The position numbers and the translations under genes are program-made. 64,000 nt of DNA from positions 5,704,001 through 5,768,000 of the forward strand of contig NZ_CP050975.2 of the NCBI RefSeq assembly GCF_012273515.2, written 5' to 3'. Source of the DNA: Streptomyces sp. RPA4-2 (GTDB lineage Bacteria > Actinomycetota > Actinomycetes > Streptomycetales > Streptomycetaceae). A model generated the notes under the pieces. That model saw only the letters and a list, made by a program, of their open reading frames with translations, had not been told where the DNA came from and searched no databases. Shown piece by piece: positions 42,888-52,278 of this stretch (positions are counted from its first letter, which is position 1; every line of letters starts with the position of its first letter).

Positions 42888-43613
42888 TCAGCCGTGCTGG
42901 TAGGCCACCAGCGAGATGCCCACGTAGTGCACGACGAACGCCGCGAGGGTGAGCGAGTGGAAGACCTCGTGGAAGCCGAACCAGCGGGGGGAGGGGTTGG
43001 GGCGCTTGATCCCGTAGATCACTCCGCCCGCGCTGTAGAGCAGGCCCCCGACGATCACCAGGACGAGGACGGCGATCCCGCCCGTGCGCATGAAGTCCGG
43101 GAGGAAGAAGACGGCGGCCCAGCCCATCGCGATGTAGCAGGGGGTGTAGAGCCAGCGGGGGGCCCCGACCCAGAAGACCCGGAAGGCGATGCCGGCCGCC
43201 GCCGCGCCCCAGATGCTCCACAGGAGCCACTGCCCCTTGGCCTCCGGGAGCAACAGCATCGTCAGCGGCGTGTAGGTGCCCGCGATGATCAGGAAGATGT
43301 TGGCGTGGTCGAGTCTGCGCAGCACGCCGTCCATGCGCGGGCTCCAGTCGCCGCGGTGGTAGAGCGCGCTGACCCCGAACAGCAGGCAGGCGGTCAGGAC
43401 GAAGATCCCGCAGGCGATGCGGGCGCGGGTCGAGCTCGCGAGGGCGGTGAGCACCAGGCCGGAGATCAGGACGGCCGGGAACATGCCGAGATGCAGCCAG
43501 CCGCGGAGCTTGGGCTTGACCGGATGTGATTCCGGCTGCGACAGGGGTGGCGCTGCGGGGCCGCGGCCTGTGGCCGGCGAGTCCGTGGGCGCGTCGGGGA
43601 CGGGCGCAGTCAT
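42888..43613 (-). CDS. Hemolysin III (PAQR/HlyIII) membrane protein
   Basis: 241 aa, seven membrane helices (GMFPAVLISGLVLTAL, FVLTACLLFGVSALYHR, HANIFLIIAGTYTPLTMLLL, GIAFRVFWVG, AVLVLVIVGGLLYSAGGVIY, SLTLAAFVVHYVGISLVAY). The PAQR metal-site histidines appear in SALYHRGDWSPRM, LDHANIFLIIAGTYTP and FHEVFHSLTLAAFVVHYVG, as in ceramidase-like or adiponectin-receptor-type hydrolases. The first 35 residues are a flexible cytoplasmic leader. Single gene, divergent from pckA. Confidence 0.93.
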   Translation of the reverse strand: MTAPVPDAPTDSPATGRGPAAPPLSQPESHPVKPKLRGWLHLGMFPAVLISGLVLTALASSTRARIACGIFVLTACLLFGVSALYHRGDWSPRMDGVLRRLDHANIFLIIAGTYTPLTMLLLPEAKGQWLLWSIWGAAAAGIAFRVFWVGAPRWLYTPCYIAMGWAAVFFLPDFMRTGGIAVLVLVIVGGLLYSAGGVIYGIKRPNPSPRWFGFHEVFHSLTLAAFVVHYVGISLVAYQHG

Positions 43614-43628
43614 ACGCCGAATCGTACC

Positions 43629-43640
43629 TACGGAACCGTA
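43629..43640 (-). promoter_or_regulatory. TACGG-AA-CCGTA inverted repeat upstream of hemolysin III
   Basis: 5-bp arms and a 2-nt centre, 16 bp before the start codon on the minus strand and next to a TACGAT that could be a -10. Small but well placed; operator function is a guess. Confidence 0.3.
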
Positions 43641-43946
43641 AGTTACGTATCAGTACGGCGCGCCGACCGGTCAAGAACAGCCATCTTCTCACGCTCCTGA
43701 CGTGCTGCGACGTTCAGGCAAAAAATCCTTCAGCTGAACCCCGTGTGGACGCAAAGAAGCGCGGGTACACGTGGCGATGCTCACTCCGCTCAGGTGTGAG
43801 GCCCTCTGGACATATGGGCGGATGCGTCGGATGATCAAATGAGTGCGGTCGGCACCGGATGAGCGCCAGGGTTCCCTCACCGTGAAGCATCCGGGTCGCA
43901 GCCCCCAAGGGGCACAACAAACAAAACCCCTCATCTAGGAGCAATC
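43641..43946. other. pckA upstream region
   Basis: About 305 bp between divergent genes, noticeably AT-richer than its surroundings close to pckA. Presumably contains the pckA promoter and leader; no convincing operator or structured leader was identified. Confidence 0.4.
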
Positions 43947-45770
43947 GTGGCGCGCGACATCGCGGCTCCCTCCACCGTTCCCACCCAGCACAAGGACCTG
44001 ATCTCGTGGGTCAACGAGATCGCCGAACTGACGCAGCCGGACAGCGTGGTCTGGTGTGACGGATCCGAGGCCGAGTACGAGCGGCTGAGCGAGGAGCTCG
44101 TGCGCAAGGGCACCTTCAAGAAGCTCGACCCGATCAAGCGCCCCAACTCCTACTACGCAGCTTCCGACCCGACCGATGTCGCGCGGGTCGAGGACCGGAC
44201 GTTCATCTGCTCCGAGAAGGAGCAGGACGCGGGCCCGACCAACCACTGGAAGGCGCCCGCGGAGATGCGGGAGATCTTCACCGGTGAGCAGGGAGTCTTC
44301 CGCGGCTCGATGAAGGGCCGGACGATGTACGTCGTCCCGTTCTGCATGGGCCCCCTCGGCTCCGACCTCTCCGCGATCGGCGTCGAGATCACCGACTCCG
44401 CCTACGTCGCCGTCTCCATGCGCACCATGACCCGCATGGGACAGCCCGTCCTGGACGAGCTCGGCACCGACGGCTTCTTCGTGCGTGCCGTGCACACGCT
44501 CGGGGCGCCGCTCGCCGAGGGCGAGGCCGACGTGCCGTGGCCGTGCAACTCCACGAAGTACATCTCGCACTTCCCGGAGACCCGCGAGATCTGGTCGTAC
44601 GGCTCGGGCTACGGCGGCAACGCGCTGCTCGGCAAGAAGTGCTACGCCCTGCGCATAGCCTCCGTCATGGCACGGGACGAGGGCTGGCTCGCCGAGCACA
44701 TGCTCATCCTGAAGCTGACCCCGCCGCAGGGCGGGTCCAAGTACGTCGCCGCGGCCTTCCCGAGCGCGTGCGGCAAGACCAACCTCGCCATGCTGGAGCC
44801 CACCGTCTCCGGGTGGACGGTCGAGACCATCGGTGACGACATCGCGTGGATGCGGTTCGGCGAGGACGGCCGGCTGTACGCGATCAACCCCGAGGCCGGT
44901 TTCTTCGGCGTCGCGCCCGGCACCGGTGAGCACACCAACGCCAACGCGATGAAGACGCTCTGGGGCAACTCGGTCTTCACCAACGTCGCGCTGACCGACG
45001 ACAACGACATCTGGTGGGAGGGGATGACGGAGGAGACTCCCGCCCACCTCACCGACTGGAAGGGCAACGACTGGACGCCGGAGTCCGGCACCCCGGCCGC
45101 CCACCCCAACGCCCGCTTCACCGTCCCCGCCGACCAGTGCCCGATCATCGCGCCCGAGTGGGAGGACCCCAAGGGCGTGCCGATCTCGGCGATCCTCTTC
45201 GGCGGGCGCCGCGCCACGGCCGTACCGCTGGTGACGGAGTCCTTCGACTGGAACCACGGTGTCTTCCTCGGCGCGAACGTCGCCTCCGAGAAGACCGCCG
45301 CCGCCGAGGGCAAGGTCGGTGAACTGCGCCGCGACCCGTTCGCGATGCTGCCGTTCTGCGGCTACAACATGGGCGACTACATGGGGCACTGGATCGACGT
45401 CGCCAAGGACAAGGACCAGGCCAAACTCCCGAAGATCTACTACGTGAACTGGTTCCGCAAGAACGACGCGGGCAAGTTCGTGTGGCCGGGATTCGGCGAG
45501 AACAGCCGTGTCCTGAAGTGGATCGTGGACCGCCTCGACGGCCGTGCCGAGGGCGTCGAGACCCCCATCGGCGTCCTGCCGGCCAAGGGAGCCCTGGACA
45601 CCAAGGGACTCGACCTGTCCGAGTCGGACCTCGACTTCCTGCTCACCGTCGACAAGGAGGTGTGGCGCGAGGAGGCCGCGCTCGTGCCCGAGCACCTCAA
45701 CACCTTCGGCGAGCACACCCCGAAGGAGCTGTGGGACGAATACCGGGCGCTGGTGCAGCGTCTGGGCTAG
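43947..45770 (+). CDS. pckA: Phosphoenolpyruvate carboxykinase (GTP)
   Basis: 607 aa. Converts oxaloacetate plus GTP to PEP, CO2 and GDP, the entry to gluconeogenesis. GTP-type motifs: P-loop [13 protein letters not shown], metal-binding [10 protein letters not shown] and [11 protein letters not shown], the mobile-lid region AWGVE-equivalent [21 protein letters not shown], and [21 protein letters not shown] at the nucleotide site. GTG 43947 has TAGGAG at good spacing. Followed by a perfect terminator. Monocistronic. Confidence 0.98.
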   Translation: MARDIAAPSTVPTQHKDLISWVNEIAELTQPDSVVWCDGSEAEYERLSEELVRKGTFKKLDPIKRPNSYYAASDPTDVARVEDRTFICSEKEQDAGPTNHWKAPAEMREIFTGEQGVFRGSMKGRTMYVVPFCMGPLGSDLSAIGVEITDSAYVAVSMRTMTRMGQPVLDELGTDGFFVRAVHTLGAPLAEGEADVPWPCNSTKYISHFPETREIWSYGSGYGGNALLGKKCYALRIASVMARDEGWLAEHMLILKLTPPQGGSKYVAAAFPSACGKTNLAMLEPTVSGWTVETIGDDIAWMRFGEDGRLYAINPEAGFFGVAPGTGEHTNANAMKTLWGNSVFTNVALTDDNDIWWEGMTEETPAHLTDWKGNDWTPESGTPAAHPNARFTVPADQCPIIAPEWEDPKGVPISAILFGGRRATAVPLVTESFDWNHGVFLGANVASEKTAAAEGKVGELRRDPFAMLPFCGYNMGDYMGHWIDVAKDKDQAKLPKIYYVNWFRKNDAGKFVWPGFGENSRVLKWIVDRLDGRAEGVETPIGVLPAKGALDTKGLDLSESDLDFLLTVDKEVWREEAALVPEHLNTFGEHTPKELWDEYRALVQRLG

Positions 45771-45783
45771 GCCGTGTCCGTCC

Positions 45784-45816
45784 CTTCCCGCCGGGCGCCG
45801 GCCGCCCGGCGGGAAG
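45784..45816 (+). terminator. pckA terminator
   Basis: A perfect 14-bp stem (45784-45797 with 45803-45816) and a 5-nt loop, 13 bp after the stop codon. Confidence 0.85.
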
Positions 45817-45912
45817 AGGCCGACGCGCCCTCGGTGCCCCCACCCGCTCCGCGGCCGGCCGGACTTGCCCTGACCTGCGACGTTGCCAGGGCCGGCCGCG
45901 GTGACAGCACCC

Positions 45913-45950
45913 CGCCGGGGCTCCGCACGACCGTGTGCGGGGCCCCGGCG
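45913..45950 (-). terminator. Terminator of the SBP-TelA-VWA operon
   Basis: A 16-bp stem (45913-45928 with 45935-45950) with one wobble pair and a 6-nt loop, 30 bp beyond the last gene on the minus strand. Confidence 0.75.
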
Positions 45951-45980
45951 ACCGTCATCAACCCCGGGAACCCCGGCCGG

Positions 45981-46589
45981 TCACTGCGAGCGGCCGCGGT
46001 CCTCCAGGTAGCGCGTGTGCGTCTCCTGGCGCCGCGCCTCCGCCTCCCGCAGGGTCCCAGCCAGCCGGTCGGCCTCCTCGTGCAGCAGGGTGAGCTGCCG
46101 CTCCAGATGCCGTTCCGGCGGCTCCGTGCCGGGCGTCAGCCGGGTCCACCACCGGGTCCGTACGAAGGTGTCGACGGCCTCGGGAATGTCCTGCCGTACG
46201 GCACGTGACAGCGCGTGCACGCCCTCCGGGTCGCGCGCGAGGACCTCGGCGACCCAGCCGGGGTCCAGCAGCGCGGCCAGGAGTTCGCTCAGCTCGGTGA
46301 GCCGGCCCGCGGCCGCCGGAGGCAGCTCGACGCCGTCCAGGTACCCGCGCAGGGTGGTGAAGTCGGCCCGCAGTTCCTCCAGTTGCGCGGAGGGGTCCGG
46401 GAAGTCCGGGAGCGGCGGGCGCTCCGGCGGCGAGATCAGCGCGCCCGCGCCGTACAGACCCGCGACGACGACGGGCCAGTACACGCCCGCCAGCCCCGTG
46501 AAGGTCAGCGCCAGCCCGCCGAGCCCGCAGGCGCTCCCGGCCAGGTTCTTGCGGGACTCCAGATAGCCCACGAACCTATTGGTAGCCAC
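45981..46589 (-). CDS. Membrane protein, last gene of SBP-TelA-VWA operon
   Basis: 202 aa. Two close hydrophobic helices (GSACGLGGLALTFTGLAGVY and WPVVVAGLYGAGALI, residues about 17-52), then a cytoplasmic alpha-helical domain (ELRADFTTLRGYL, LTELSELLAALLDPGWVAEVL) ending in a probable coiled coil (HLERQLTLLHEEADRLAGTLREAEARR). GTG 46589 lies 14 bp inside the upstream gene. No family recognised. From its place it may anchor the TelA-like and VWA proteins at the membrane. Confidence 0.75.
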   Translation of the reverse strand: MATNRFVGYLESRKNLAGSACGLGGLALTFTGLAGVYWPVVVAGLYGAGALISPPERPPLPDFPDPSAQLEELRADFTTLRGYLDGVELPPAAAGRLTELSELLAALLDPGWVAEVLARDPEGVHALSRAVRQDIPEAVDTFVRTRWWTRLTPGTEPPERHLERQLTLLHEEADRLAGTLREAEARRQETHTRYLEDRGRSQ

Positions 46590-48114
46590 GGATCTCCTCG
46601 AAGGCGCCGTCGAGCGAACCCTTGCGGGCGTCGAAGAGACGGCCGCCGGTCAGGTCGGCGATGTGCCCGAGCTCGTCGCGGTCGGAGTCGCCGAAGAGGA
46701 TCGGGAAGACGGGGATCTCCCGCTGCGCGCCCGGCAGTTCGCGGTAGAAGCCGTCGAAGTGCCCGGGGCCCGAGCCCGTCGTGTTCTCGCCGTCGGTCAT
46801 CAGCACGATCGACGTGAACGAGTCGTCGTCGGCACCCAGATGCTCGTACGCCTTCTCCAGCGAGGTGTAGATCGCGGTGTCGCCGGAGGCGCTGAGCGCC
46901 CGGGTGTCCGCCCGGATGCCGTCCAGTCCGGCCCCCGGGTCGGCGGGCCGCACCAGGTGCGTGCGGACGCTCTTGACGTCTGATCCGAACGGCATCAGCG
47001 TCACCTCCTCGCGTTCGCGGAAGTCGCCCGTCAGGGAGGTGAGCGCCTTCTTCAGCCGGTCGAGCCGGCTGCCGCGCATCGAGCCGGAGGTGTCCAGGAC
47101 GTACACGGTCCGGGAGGGCCGGCGGAGTTGGTTCTCGTACGAGTCGAGGAGTCGGTCGGCGACGGACCGGCTGCCGGGGAAGGGGAGTTCGCGCCGTCTG
47201 CTCGTGTCGAGGCCGGCCGCCGGGGCGACGGAGGCGACCACCGGACGGCGCAGGGTGCGCTCGGTGATGAGCCGCTGGACGGCCGGGGTGCGCAGCGCCT
47301 CGGTGAGACGGCGGACGGTCTCCCGGGTGTTCTTGTCCGTGGCGGCGAGCGAGGAGAGCGGATAGTCGGCGGTCACGACGCCGTCGCGCGGCCGGATGAC
47401 CGTCAGGTCCTTCATCCCCTTGAGGACGGACTCGTAGTTGAACAGGGCGTCCACGGTGCCGCGGCGCCGGTACGCGCTCGCCAGCCAGCCGGAGGACCCC
47501 GAGGTCAGCTTCTGGCCCTTGAAGAACTCCTTGAGGCGTGGAGTCGCCTTGTCCACGTCCCCTTCGGTGAGCGCCGACTGCGCTCCGGACAGGCCCGAGG
47601 CGACCGAGATCAGGGTGGAGAAACCGGAGTTGGAGCGGGCGGGGTCGGTCATGCCGTACGTCAGCCGGCCCTCCGCCACCGCCTTCTCCACCTGCGGCCA
47701 GGTGACGTCGTCCGGCCTCCAGCCCAGGGCCTTCACGGTCGCCGGCTTCACCCCGATGGCCACCGGGCTCGACATGACCGGCGTCTCCGAGACGACCTTC
47801 TTCGCCGCCTCGGGCCGCAGCCGCAGATAGTCGTTGGACGACAGCCACAGCGCGTCGTAGGAGCCGTCGACCTTGCCGCGCGCGAGGAGGTCCACGGCGG
47901 CGAGGGTGCCCAGGTAGGTGGGGCGGACCGTGATGCCGGTGTCCTTGCGGACCTGCTCCAGCACCGGCCGCATGTCGCCGAGTTCACTGGAGGCGAGGAC
48001 GCGCAGGGTGCCGGGTTCGGGTGCGTTCTGCCCGGACCGCTGCTCCTGCTGCGGGTGTGAGGTGCACGCCGTCAGCAGCGCGAGGACGGCGAGAGCGGTC
48101 AGTCGTGGTCTCAC
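46576..48114 (-). CDS. Lipoprotein: solute-binding-like domain fused to VWA domain
   Basis: 512 aa. Signal with lipobox LALLTACTSH (Cys about 17). The first 280 residues have a type II periplasmic-binding pattern (LRVLASSELGDMRPVLEQVRKDTGI ... GMTDPARSNSGFSTLISVAS). After a short linker comes a von Willebrand A domain with an intact MIDAS (VYVLDTSGSMRGS and IVLMTDGENTTGS). It is therefore exported, lipid-anchored and expected to bind a metal-dependent protein ligand. GTG 48114 overlaps the TelA-like stop. The DPARSNSG motif recurs in the first gene of the operon as DPATSNSG. Confidence 0.85.
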   Translation of the reverse strand: MRPRLTALAVLALLTACTSHPQQEQRSGQNAPEPGTLRVLASSELGDMRPVLEQVRKDTGITVRPTYLGTLAAVDLLARGKVDGSYDALWLSSNDYLRLRPEAAKKVVSETPVMSSPVAIGVKPATVKALGWRPDDVTWPQVEKAVAEGRLTYGMTDPARSNSGFSTLISVASGLSGAQSALTEGDVDKATPRLKEFFKGQKLTSGSSGWLASAYRRRGTVDALFNYESVLKGMKDLTVIRPRDGVVTADYPLSSLAATDKNTRETVRRLTEALRTPAVQRLITERTLRRPVVASVAPAAGLDTSRRRELPFPGSRSVADRLLDSYENQLRRPSRTVYVLDTSGSMRGSRLDRLKKALTSLTGDFREREEVTLMPFGSDVKSVRTHLVRPADPGAGLDGIRADTRALSASGDTAIYTSLEKAYEHLGADDDSFTSIVLMTDGENTTGSGPGHFDGFYRELPGAQREIPVFPILFGDSDRDELGHIADLTGGRLFDARKGSLDGAFEEIRGYQ

Positions 48115-49283
48115 GCGGACCCTCCGTCCAGGGCGCCGCGCGACCGGCTGCGCTCCAGGTAGACGCTCGCCTGCTGGAGTTCCGAGGTGAGGGACTCCAC
48201 GGTCGCCGCCATCGACTCGGTGGCCTGGACCTTGTAGGTGTCGATGGCGTCGAGGGTGCGGTAGATCTGCTGGAAGGCGGTACGGAGGGTCTCCGCGCCG
48301 ACGGCCGGGTCGGCGGCGATGCGCTGGATCTCGCCGCTCTGCGTGGCGAGCATCTCGGCGTTGCCGCGGATCAGTTCCTCCGTGGTGCCGCGCAACGCGT
48401 TGACCTGGTCGACGACCTTGCGCTGGTTGTCGAGAGCGGAGGCGAGCATCACGGAGATGCGCAGCGCGGAGACCGTGGTGGTGGCGGCGCGGTCGACGCC
48501 CTTGATGAGTTCGTCGTTGTTGCGCCGGACCACGTCCATGGCCAGATAGCCCTGCGCGCACACGGCGAGCTGGGTCAGCAGGTCCTGATGCTTCTGGCGC
48601 ACCGGGAAGAGGACGTCCGAGCGGAGGGTGTCGGCCTGCGTGGGGTCGGCGGCGTCGACGCCCGCGATGTGCTCCTCGACGGCCGTGTCCAGGGCCTGGG
48701 TCAGCACCACGTACTCCTGGAGCTTGCCCATCGTCTCCCAGAGCCGGACCCGCTCGGTCTGCAACGCCGCGTTGTCACGGCGCAGTTCGTCCTGGCCACC
48801 GCGCAGGGAGCCCACGATCTTGTTCAGGGTGGCCTGCGAGGACGCGTACTTGGCGACGTGGTCGCGCAGCTTGTTGCCGCCCGGCAGCCGCGACAGGAGC
48901 TTGCGCCCCTTGCTCGCCGGCAGGTCGCGCGGGTCCAGATCCTCCACCACGCGCCGGAGTTCGACGAGCGAGCCGGCGACGTGCGACTGCGCGTCCTCGC
49001 CCTTCGAGGGCAGGCTGCGCAGGGTGCGCTCCAGCATCCGGTTGGACTGCGCGGCGGCTCCCCGCATCTCGCTCGCGCCCAGCCCCGCGATCTCCCCGAC
49101 CTTGCCCGCGAACTCGGGTGAACGGGCGTCCAGGGAGGCGAGCCCGCCGATGTACTCGGCGGCCCGGCGCGCCATCTCGTCCTGCACGGACGGGTCGACG
49201 GGAACGAGCCCGCCGGCCTTCTCACGCGGCACGGGCGCGACGGCCTCGGGCGGCGTGAGGGTGAACGTGTCCTCGATGCTCAT
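48111..49283 (-). CDS. TelA-like (toxic anion resistance family) protein
   Basis: 390 aa, cytoplasmic, almost wholly alpha-helical, with long probable coiled coils. TelA hallmarks: LRRVVEDLDPRDL, KLLSRLPGGNKLRDHVAKYASSQATLNKIVGSL, RDNAALQTERVRLWETMGKL, VLFPVRQKHQDLLTQLAV and the final VNALRGTTEELIRGNAEML. The family is linked to tellurite and cell-envelope stress; the biochemical role is unknown. ATG 49283 overlaps the preceding gene's stop (ATGA) and its end overlaps the VWA lipoprotein start. Confidence 0.88.
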   Translation of the reverse strand: MSIEDTFTLTPPEAVAPVPREKAGGLVPVDPSVQDEMARRAAEYIGGLASLDARSPEFAGKVGEIAGLGASEMRGAAAQSNRMLERTLRSLPSKGEDAQSHVAGSLVELRRVVEDLDPRDLPASKGRKLLSRLPGGNKLRDHVAKYASSQATLNKIVGSLRGGQDELRRDNAALQTERVRLWETMGKLQEYVVLTQALDTAVEEHIAGVDAADPTQADTLRSDVLFPVRQKHQDLLTQLAVCAQGYLAMDVVRRNNDELIKGVDRAATTTVSALRISVMLASALDNQRKVVDQVNALRGTTEELIRGNAEMLATQSGEIQRIAADPAVGAETLRTAFQQIYRTLDAIDTYKVQATESMAATVESLTSELQQASVYLERSRSRGALDGGSA

Positions 49284-50371
49284 GATGTGCTTCCCCCCTG
49301 GCCCTTCGCCCGGCGGGCCATCTCGTGCAGCACCGCGGAGGCGGGCACGGGCGCCTGCCGGACGCCGGTCAGTTTCTGGTTGAGATAGGTGGCGTGGGCG
49401 GCGGTCGCCGCCGTGAACTCCGCGCTCGCGCCCTGCGGCCGGAACCCGTGCCTGACGGCCAGCCTGCGCAGAACCGGGTCACTGCTGAGGAGTTCGCCGA
49501 GCGCACGGCCGGCCTCCGTCAGCGGTACGACGGTGTGGTCGCTGTTCGCGGTGGTGTCCGGGTACAGGACCGTGAGGTCACCGACGTCCTGGCCCTGGGC
49601 GAGCAGCGAGGCGACCTGTGACTCGTACACGAGCACGAGCGGGTTTCCGGCCCCGCTGACGAAGTCCCTGAACGCGGCGTCCGTGCTGGTCTGCTGGGCC
49701 CCCTGGACGCTGATGAGCTTGCGCATGAGGGGCGCGGTGCGGGTGACGGCGGCGGTGTCCGCGGCGACCCGGCCGCCGTCGGCGACGTACGAGGCGGCGG
49801 CGAGGTAGAGCGCGCCGGAGTTGGAGGTGGCGGGGTCGGTGGTGGCGATGTACAGCGTGCCGGTCAGCTCCCCGTGCGCCCCGGCCCCCTTGAGCTGTTG
49901 CCAGGTCCGGTCGTGCTCGGCGGCCTTGAGGTACGCGGCCATCCTGAGCGTGCCGGAGCCCTTGCCGAGGGTCGCGAGCCCGTTCGCCGCCAGCACCTCG
50001 GCGGCGCTGCGGTGGGCGACGACCACGAGGGGCGAGTAGAAGGGGCGCGGCAGCGGCTGCCGCGCGTGGTACTTGGCGGCGAGCTCGTCGGCCGGGGCCT
50101 GGCTCGAGGGGAAGGCGAAGTCGTACCCCTTGAGGTCCAGGCCCTCCATGGCCCAGGACCCGGAGGTCTCCGTCTTCACGGTGTAGCCCTTGGCGGCGAG
50201 GGCCTTCACCACGTCGGGGTCGGCGAAGAACTCCGCCTTCTCCGAACCGATCACTCCATGCACGGTCTTCGTTGCCGTGCCCGTGTCCTGACCTTCGCGG
50301 CCCGCTACGACGGCTGCTGCCACGCCGCCGATCAGCAGGACCGCCAGGACGATTCCCACGATGCGTCTCAC
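49280..50371 (-). CDS. Membrane-anchored solute-binding-like protein, first gene of operon
   Basis: 363 aa from GTG 50371, with an N-terminal anchor or signal (RRIVGIVLAVLLIGGVAAAVV) and a type II binding-protein body: GVIGSEKAEFFADPDVVKALAAKGYTV, LKGYDFAFPSS, LTGTLYIATTDPATSNSGALYLAAASY and FVSGAGNPLVLVYESQ. The frame is open to 50452, but that extension has no ribosome site. No permease or ATPase gene is present, so it is unlikely to be a transporter subunit. It heads a four-gene coupled set. Confidence 0.78.
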   Translation of the reverse strand: MRRIVGIVLAVLLIGGVAAAVVAGREGQDTGTATKTVHGVIGSEKAEFFADPDVVKALAAKGYTVKTETSGSWAMEGLDLKGYDFAFPSSQAPADELAAKYHARQPLPRPFYSPLVVVAHRSAAEVLAANGLATLGKGSGTLRMAAYLKAAEHDRTWQQLKGAGAHGELTGTLYIATTDPATSNSGALYLAAASYVADGGRVAADTAAVTRTAPLMRKLISVQGAQQTSTDAAFRDFVSGAGNPLVLVYESQVASLLAQGQDVGDLTVLYPDTTANSDHTVVPLTEAGRALGELLSSDPVLRRLAVRHGFRPQGASAEFTAATAAHATYLNQKLTGVRQAPVPASAVLHEMARRAKGQGGSTS

Positions 50372-50483
50372 ACCGAGGAGAATGCTCCCGGAATCCAACG
50401 TTCCCGGAGGCACCGGGTGAACGGGGAGTGACCGACCTATCCCGGTATGCAACCGGAACGGGTGCCTCCTCCGGTGCGGCCCG

Positions 50484-51188
50484 TCACCAGGGAACGGGGC
50501 CCGACGCCTCGACGAACGCGCAGGTGGGCGCGTCGGCTCCGGCGGCGGCCGTGGCGACGACGATCTCGGCGCCCTGCTCGACGCTCAGTGTCCCGGAGTG
50601 GCCGTTGAGGTCGGTCGCGGTGAAGCCGGGGGTGACGGCGCTGATCCGGATCTCCGGGAGCGACTTGGCGTACAGCACCGTCAGCATGTTCAGCGCCGCC
50701 TTTGAGGAGTTGTAGGCGAGCAGCGGTACCCAGGTCGGCAGCAGTGTGGTGCTGTCCGGCAGGGCGTTGACGGTGAGCGAGCCCAGGGCACTCGTGACGT
50801 TCACGACGACGGGGGCCCCGGCCTTCCGCAGCAGGGGGAGGAAGGCGTGCACGGTACGGACGACACCGAAGACGTTGGTGTCGTAGACGCGTTGGACGTC
50901 GGTCGCGGTGAACTCCTCGACGGCCTTGGCGGGTTGGTTGACTCCCGCGTTGTTGACGAGGACGTCGACGTGTCCGGCCTCCTCGCGCACGCGGTCCGCC
51001 GCGGCCCGCACGGAAGCGTCGTCGGTGACGTCGAGGAGGAGCGCGCGGGCGCCCAGCGCGTCGGCGGCCCGCCGGCCCCGGTCGGCGTCGCGGGCGCCGA
51101 CGTACACGGTGTGGCCCCGCTCGACGAGTCGGCGGGCGGTCTCGAATCCGATGCCCTTGTTGGCTCCGGTGATCACGGTGATGGTCAT
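50484..51188 (-). CDS. SDR-family oxidoreductase
   Basis: 234 aa classical short-chain dehydrogenase. Cofactor loop TGANKGIGFE (residues 7-16), LLLDVTDDASV, NNAGVNQP, NVTSALGSL with the catalytic serine, and YNSSK (catalytic Tyr-Lys, about 160). Substrate unknown; similar proteins reduce carbonyls with NADPH. ATG 51188. Divergent from an HTH regulator 102 bp away that probably controls it. Confidence 0.92.
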   Translation of the reverse strand: MTITVITGANKGIGFETARRLVERGHTVYVGARDADRGRRAADALGARALLLDVTDDASVRAAADRVREEAGHVDVLVNNAGVNQPAKAVEEFTATDVQRVYDTNVFGVVRTVHAFLPLLRKAGAPVVVNVTSALGSLTVNALPDSTTLLPTWVPLLAYNSSKAALNMLTVLYAKSLPEIRISAVTPGFTATDLNGHSGTLSVEQGAEIVVATAAAGADAPTCAFVEASGPVPW

Positions 51189-51290
51189 GACTCCACTGTG
51201 CGCGCGGTCCGGGCGCGCGGGCAGGGCCCCCGGCATCGGGGGGTCCGGCAGTACCAGGCTGCGCGGTCCGCGGGGGAGCACCATGGAGGG

Positions 51291-52199
51291 ATGAGCGCGG
51301 AGCGGACGGCACACGGGGAGCACGGCGAACACGCGGAGCACGGGGAGTACGGAGCGCACGGGGAGCTCGGCGCGGCGCTGCGGCACTGGCGCGACCGGAC
51401 CGCGCCGCGGGAGGCCGGACTGCCGACGGGCGGTGTCCGGCGGGCGCCCGGACTGCGCCGGGAGGAGCTGGCGCAGCTCGCCGGGCTCTCGGTGGACTAC
51501 GTCACCCGTCTCGAACGGGGCCGGGCCACCTCCCCGTCCGACCAGGTCCTCACCGCGCTCTCCCGCGCGCTGCGTCTGTCGGAGGCGGAACGCGAGCATC
51601 TGTTCCGGCTGGCCGGCCAGGCACCGCCCGCGGCCGGGCACATCTCGCGGCACGTCCCGCCCTCCGTCCAGCGGCTGCTGGACCAGTTGCGGCTCGCCCC
51701 GCTGGGGGTCCACGACGCGGCGTACGACCTGATCTCGTGGAACCCGTTGTGGGCCGCGCTGGTCGGCGACCCCTCCGAGTGGCGGGGGCGGGAGCGCAAC
51801 TACGTGTGGCGGCAGTTCGCGGGGCTGCCGACCCGGGTCACGCACACGCCGGAGCAGCTGACGAGGCTGGAGGCGGCCCTCGTGTCGGATCTGCGGTCCG
51901 CCACCGCCCGCTATCCCGAGGACGGGGGGCTGCGGTCGCTGATCGCGGACCTGCGGCGGGAGAGCGACCGGTTCCGCACCCTGTGGGCCGCGCACACGGT
52001 CGGGTTCCACACGGCCGACACCAAGACCGTCCACCATCCCGGGCTGGGGACGATCGTCGTGGACTGCGACACCCTCACGGTGCCCGGCGCGGATCTGCGG
52101 ATCACGGTCTGTTCGGCGGCGCCGGGCACGGAGGCGGCGGAGCAGCTGGCGCTGCTCGCGGCGGTGGGGCCGCGGACGACGGCCGTGACCCCCGGCTGA
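51291..52199 (+). CDS. HTH (XRE/MmyB-type) transcriptional regulator
   Basis: 302 aa. ATG 51291 has GGAGGG upstream. A repetitive His/Glu/Gly stretch (GEHGEHAEHGEYGAHGE) comes first, then a helix-turn-helix LRREELAQLAGLSVDYVTRLERGRA (about 55-80), and the MmyB-like ligand-binding C-terminal domain (AYDLISWNPLWAALVGDPSEW, RERNYVWRQF, HTADTKTVHHPGLGTIVVDCDTL). Such regulators typically sit next to and control a single dehydrogenase gene, as with the divergent SDR here. Confidence 0.92.
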   Translation: MSAERTAHGEHGEHAEHGEYGAHGELGAALRHWRDRTAPREAGLPTGGVRRAPGLRREELAQLAGLSVDYVTRLERGRATSPSDQVLTALSRALRLSEAEREHLFRLAGQAPPAAGHISRHVPPSVQRLLDQLRLAPLGVHDAAYDLISWNPLWAALVGDPSEWRGRERNYVWRQFAGLPTRVTHTPEQLTRLEAALVSDLRSATARYPEDGGLRSLIADLRRESDRFRTLWAAHTVGFHTADTKTVHHPGLGTIVVDCDTLTVPGADLRITVCSAAPGTEAAEQLALLAAVGPRTTAVTPG

Positions 52200-52278
52200 C
52201 GGGCGGGGTGTGTGGCACCCGGTCCGCGCGTCGCTGCGGGTGCACGCGGACCGGGGCCGTAAAGGGGGAGCGCTGGGC

